From Mycobacterium sp. E183 (GTDB lineage: Bacteria; Actinomycetota; Actinomycetes; Mycobacteriales; Mycobacteriaceae), in assembly GCF_001667735.1 (NCBI RefSeq), contig NZ_LZJN01000057.1:22997-86996 (forward strand): DNA of 64,000 nucleotides, read 5' to 3'. How positions within the stretch are numbered: position 1 is the first letter of the stretch; every line of letters starts with the position of its first letter. The position numbers and the translations under genes are program-made. Shown in pieces: positions 60,804-64,000 of the stretch. Under the pieces are notes generated by a model, which saw nothing but the letters and a program-made list of their open reading frames with translations, was not told the DNA's origin and ran no database searches.

Positions 60804-61652
60804 ATGACCGGACGTGTTGAGGGCAAGGTCGCTTTCGTCACTGGAGCGGCACGCGGTCAGGGCCGCAGCCACGCGGTGCGGTTGGCGCAAGAGGGTGCCG
60901 ACATCATCGCCATCGACATCTGTAAGCCCATCCGCGAGGGCGTGACGGACACCGCGATCCCGGCCTCGACGCCCGAGGACCTCGCAGAGACGGCGGACCT
61001 GGTCAAGGGACACAACCGCAGGATTTTCACCGCCGAAGTCGACGTCCGTGACTTCGGCGCGCTGAAAGCAGCGGTGGACAGCGGTGTGGAACAACTCGGC
61101 CGGCTGGACATCATCGTGGCCAACGCCGGAATCGGTAACGGTGGCGACACTTTGGACAAGACCAGCGAAGAAGACTGGACCGAGATGATCGACATCAACT
61201 TGGCCGGCGTGTGGAAGACCGTGAAAGCCGGTGTGCCGCATCTATTGTCGGGCGGCAGAGGTGGTTCGATCATCCTGACCAGCTCGGTCGGCGGGCTGAA
61301 GGCCTACCCTCATACCGGCCACTACGTCGCCGCCAAGCACGGTGTCGTCGGGTTGATGCGTGCCTTCGGAGTCGAGTTGGGGCAACACATGATTCGGGTC
61401 AACTCGGTGCACCCGACCCACGTCAAGACGCCGATGTTGCACAACGATGGCACCTTCAAGATGTTCCGCCCGGACCTGGAGAACCCCGGTCCCGACGACA
61501 TGGCGCCGATCTGCCAGATGTTCCACATCCTGCCGATTCCGTGGGTGGAGCCGGTCGACGTCAGCAATGCGGTGCTGTTCTTCGCCTCCGACGAATCCCG
61601 GTACATCACCGGCGTGACCCTGCCCATCGATGCGGGTAGCTGCTTGAAATAG
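60804..61652 (+). CDS. Mycofactocin-type short-chain dehydrogenase
   Basis: A 282-residue SDR. VTGAARGQGRSHAVRLAQEG and DIIAIDICKP are features of the mycofactocin-coupled SDR subgroup, which keep bound nicotinamide and use mycofactocin to reoxidise. NAG, Ser and YxxxK motifs follow (VANAGIGNGG, ILTSSVGGLK, YVAAKHG). It likely oxidises a hydroxyl of the pathway substrate. AGGAG precedes ATG. Confidence 0.9.
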   Translation: MTGRVEGKVAFVTGAARGQGRSHAVRLAQEGADIIAIDICKPIREGVTDTAIPASTPEDLAETADLVKGHNRRIFTAEVDVRDFGALKAAVDSGVEQLGRLDIIVANAGIGNGGDTLDKTSEEDWTEMIDINLAGVWKTVKAGVPHLLSGGRGGSIILTSSVGGLKAYPHTGHYVAAKHGVVGLMRAFGVELGQHMIRVNSVHPTHVKTPMLHNDGTFKMFRPDLENPGPDDMAPICQMFHILPIPWVEPVDVSNAVLFFASDESRYITGVTLPIDAGSCLK

Positions 61653-61663
61653 AGTTCCGTCCC

Positions 61664-62494
61664 ATGGACGGGTTTGAAGGTCGCGGAACGGTCGTCACCG
61701 GCGGGGCGAGTGGTATCGGCTTGGCCACCGCCACCGAATTCGCCCGCCGGGGCGCCCGCGTGGTGCTCTCCGATGTCGATAAACCAGGCCTGGAGCAGGC
61801 GGTAAACCACCTGCGCGCCCAGGGATTCGACGCGCACGGCGTGGTGTGCGACGTCCGGCATCTCCATGAGATGGTTCACCTCGCGAAAGAATCTTTCCGA
61901 CTGCTCGGCCGCGTCGACGTCGTCTTCAGCAACGCCGGCATCGTGGTTGCCGGTCCGATCGCGCAGATGACCCACGACGACTGGCGATGGGTCATCGACA
62001 TCGACCTGTGGGGCAACATCCACGCCGTCGAGGCGTTCTTGCCGAGGCTGCTCGAACAGGGCACGGGCGGACACATCGCCTTCACCGCATCCTTCGCCGG
62101 CCTGGTTCCCAACGCCGGCCTCGGGGCGTACGGCGTCGCCAAATACGGGGTGGTCGGCCTGGCCGAGACGCTCGCCCGCGAAGTAAAAGACAGTGGCATC
62201 GGCGTATCGGTGCTCTGCCCGATGGTCGTGGAGACGAAGCTGGTCTCCAACTCCGAACGGATCCGCGGCGCGGATTACGGGCTGTCGTCTTCGCCGAAGG
62301 CCGCGGACGGGACGTTACCAACTCAGGACGAGGGCGTCGGCGTTGAAGACGTCGCCCGACTGACGGCCGACGCGATCCTGGCCAACCGCCTGTATGTGCT
62401 GCCGCACGAGGCCGCCCGCGCGTCGGTCCGCCGCAGGTTCGAGCGCATCGACCGCACCTTCGAAGACCAAGCCGCCGAAGGGTGGAACCACTAA
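61664..62494 (+). CDS. Short-chain dehydrogenase/reductase (SDR)
   Basis: A 276-residue SDR: TGGASGIGLATATEFARRGA, NAG motif (FSNAGIVVAG), YGVAKYGV as YxxxK. The C-terminal 60 residues include EAARASVRRRFERIDRTFED. It follows the mycofactocin-type SDR by 11 nt in the same unit, and its stop overlaps the stop of the next convergent SDR by 4 nt. Confidence 0.92.
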   Translation: MDGFEGRGTVVTGGASGIGLATATEFARRGARVVLSDVDKPGLEQAVNHLRAQGFDAHGVVCDVRHLHEMVHLAKESFRLLGRVDVVFSNAGIVVAGPIAQMTHDDWRWVIDIDLWGNIHAVEAFLPRLLEQGTGGHIAFTASFAGLVPNAGLGAYGVAKYGVVGLAETLAREVKDSGIGVSVLCPMVVETKLVSNSERIRGADYGLSSSPKAADGTLPTQDEGVGVEDVARLTADAILANRLYVLPHEAARASVRRRFERIDRTFEDQAAEGWNH

Positions 62495-63300
62495 CCGGAC
62501 GGACCGAGCCGGTAATTCCCCGTCTGCGGGTCGTGGTACCAGCCGCTCGCCGCGTGGGTGCCGCCGTCGACGTGCAGGGTCTGCCCGGTCAGGTAGGCCG
62601 ACATGTCGGAGGCCAGGAACACTGCGACACTGGCGATCTCGTCGACATGGCCGGCACGCCCCAGCGGCACGACGTGGCCGATTCCGGCCAGGGCCGCCTC
62701 GCCGCCCAGCTGTGCCAGCCCCTCGGTGAGCGTGATGTCGGGCGCGATCGCATTGACCCGGATGCCGTGTGGCGCCAGTTCCAGCGCCGCGGTCTGGGTG
62801 TAGTTGATGACCCCCGCCTTGGCCGCCGCGTAGGCCGCGTAGCCCGGCGCGGCGCGCACCCCCTCGATTGACGTCACCGAGATGATGCTGCCGCCCTGGC
62901 CCGCGGACACCAGCTGTCTCGCGACGCGCTGGGTGCACAGCAGCACGTGGCGCAGGTTGGCCCGGTACAGCGCATCCCAGCCGTTCTCACTCGTTTCCAG
63001 CAGCGGTGCGGAAAACACCCCTCCGGCGTTGTTCACCAGGATGGAAGGGACGCCGAGCTCTGCGTTCGTGCGCCGCAGCGCGTCGTCGACCTGGGCGCTG
63101 TCCCGTACGTCAATCGCGATGCCAAGGGCACCAATGGATTCCGCGGAGTCGACGCAGGTCTGCGGGTCACGTTCCCAGATCGCGACCGACGCGCCGAACG
63201 CGGTAAGCCCGGCCGCGACGCCACGGCCGATGCCCGCTCCCCCGCCGGTGACCACCGCCACGCGGCCGGTGAGCATGATGTCCGAGGGATCGATCGCCAT
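62491..63300 (-). CDS. Short-chain dehydrogenase/reductase (SDR)
   Basis: A 269-residue SDR: TGGGAGIGRGVAAGLTAFGA, NNAG motif (LVNNAGGVFSA), SVTSIEG and YAAYAAAKAG for YxxxK. A Tyr-rich C-terminal extension (ASGWYHDPQTGNYRLGPSG) is unusual. It is coupled with the upstream CoA-transferase gene (7-nt gap), so it likely processes its product. Confidence 0.92.
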   Translation of the reverse strand: MAIDPSDIMLTGRVAVVTGGGAGIGRGVAAGLTAFGASVAIWERDPQTCVDSAESIGALGIAIDVRDSAQVDDALRRTNAELGVPSILVNNAGGVFSAPLLETSENGWDALYRANLRHVLLCTQRVARQLVSAGQGGSIISVTSIEGVRAAPGYAAYAAAKAGVINYTQTAALELAPHGIRVNAIAPDITLTEGLAQLGGEAALAGIGHVVPLGRAGHVDEIASVAVFLASDMSAYLTGQTLHVDGGTHAASGWYHDPQTGNYRLGPSG

Positions 63301-63307
63301 CGCCGTG

Positions 63308-64000
63308 TCACATCGCCGGTTCGTGGCCGATGACGCCGTCGGCCGCCAACTGGGCGATCTCCGCGTCGCTCAATCCGAGTTCGGCCAGCAATTCGTGATT
63401 GTGCTGCCCGAGCAGCGGCGCGTGCTGGGTGTGGAACTTCGAGGGCCCGCCGGACGACCTGATCGGCACGGTGCTGAGCCTAGCCGGACCGTTGACCGGG
63501 TGGTCGACTTCCTCGAAGAACCCGCGGAATGTCAGCTGATCGAGTTCGGTCTGGCGGTGCGGTTGCATGACCTTGGCCACCGGAACGCCGGCGTCCCACA
63601 GGGTTGCGACGATCTCGTCACCGCCGCGGCACCCACACCACGCCGACAACCGCGCGTCGATGTCGGCGTGCCGCTCCTTGCGACCGCCGGCGGTGGCCAG
63701 CGTGGGGTCCGTTGCCCAGGAAGGAGACCCGATCGCCGCGCTCAGGGCCTCCCACTGCTCGTCGGTGTTCACCGCGATCGCTACCCAGCTGTCGGACCGG
63801 CCGAACTCATCGACATCGGCGCTGCGATAGAGGTTTTGCGGCGCGGCCCTGGGCCCCCGGTTGCCGTCGCGTTCCAGCAGCGCCCCGTAGGCGGAGTATT
63901 CGATGAGTTGCTCGGCGGCGATGCTGAGCGCGGCGTCGACCATCGCCGCTTCGACGAACACGCCCCGGCCGGTGCGCCGCCTGTGCGAGAGCGCCAGCAG
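63308..64000 (-). CDS. CaiB/BaiF CoA-transferase, 5' part outside window
   Basis: The C-terminal 230 residues of a family III CoA-transferase. The frame is open to the window edge (LLALSHRRRTGRGVFVEAAM, a conserved family segment, is present). Further motifs are VAIAVNTDEQWEALSAAIGS and VPVAKVMQPHRQTE. A second family member beside 21681, at the far side of the island. Confidence 0.88.
   Translation of the reverse strand: MLALSHRRRTGRGVFVEAAMVDAALSIAAEQLIEYSAYGALLERDGNRGPRAAPQNLYRSADVDEFGRSDSWVAIAVNTDEQWEALSAAIGSPSWATDPTLATAGGRKERHADIDARLSAWCGCRGGDEIVATLWDAGVPVAKVMQPHRQTELDQLTFRGFFEEVDHPVNGPARLSTVPIRSSGGPSKFHTQHAPLLGQHNHELLAELGLSDAEIAQLAADGVIGHEPAM

Noticed and set aside
1..64000. tRNA, rRNA, CRISPR, insertion sequences, integrase or attachment sites
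   Set aside because: None recognised by reading; repeats seen are short regulatory palindromes or gene paralogs.

Overview
The window is GC-rich actinobacterial DNA, almost certainly from a Mycobacterium, probably a slow-growing non-tuberculous species. The basis is a complete yrbE/mce importer operon with Mce-associated membrane proteins, an LpqH-family lipoprotein, a mycofactocin-type short-chain dehydrogenase, four cytochromes P450 with small 3Fe-4S-type ferredoxins, and many FadE-like acyl-CoA dehydrogenases. No rRNA, tRNA, CRISPR array, insertion sequence or phage gene was seen. Genes are tightly packed, with many 4-nt start/stop overlaps.

Layout. 1-2.4 kb: a truncated acyl-CoA synthetase, an amidohydrolase and a lipoprotein. 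2.5-5.8 kb: enoyl-CoA hydratase, a small secreted protein, a TetR regulator and a P450. 5.8-9.4 kb: a four-gene membrane operon with orphan oxidase subunit III/IV-like proteins beside a TetR regulator and a 26-bp perfect palindrome. 9.6-27.7 kb: the transporter region, with a yrbEAB-mceABCDEF operon on the minus strand, a Mce-associated gene pair on each side, and between them a CoA-transferase, an aldehyde dehydrogenase remnant, an SDR, a ferredoxin and a P450. 27.8-46 kb: catabolic operons holding paired FadE proteins, a nitroreductase, carboxymuconolactone-decarboxylase-like and 3-hydroxyisobutyrate-dehydrogenase-like proteins, two amidohydrolases, a Rieske ferredoxin, hydrolases, a NuoF-like flavoprotein with its ferredoxin, a DUF35-thiolase fusion, and two P450/ferredoxin pairs. 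46-52 kb: TetR, thiolase, enoyl-CoA hydratase, FadE and a further amidohydrolase. 52.4-64 kb: a Rieske oxygenase operon with a metal-site-variant amidohydrolase and a split FadE pair, then a FadE, a TetR regulator, three SDRs and a truncated CoA-transferase.

How they fit together (inference). The set reads as an uptake-and-degradation island for a hydrophobic compound, possibly a steroid, terpenoid or alkyl-aromatic. Mce would import it, P450s and the Rieske oxygenase would oxidise it, FadD and CoA-transferases would activate it, FadE pairs, hydratases, SDRs, thiolase and the DUF35-thiolase fusion would shorten it, and the amidohydrolases and other small enzymes would handle ring or acid fragments. 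The substrate cannot be read from sequence.

The most striking non-coding signal is a repeated palindrome, GAGAAT-N3-ATTCTC. Five copies have perfect 6-bp arms (1922, 29947, 52342, 59787 and 60629), one more has a single mismatch (32213), and there are several degenerate or rearranged copies. They sit in front of separate catabolic operons across the whole window. One copy lies between a FadE gene and the TetR gene at 59858, which makes that regulator the best local candidate for a shared repressor.
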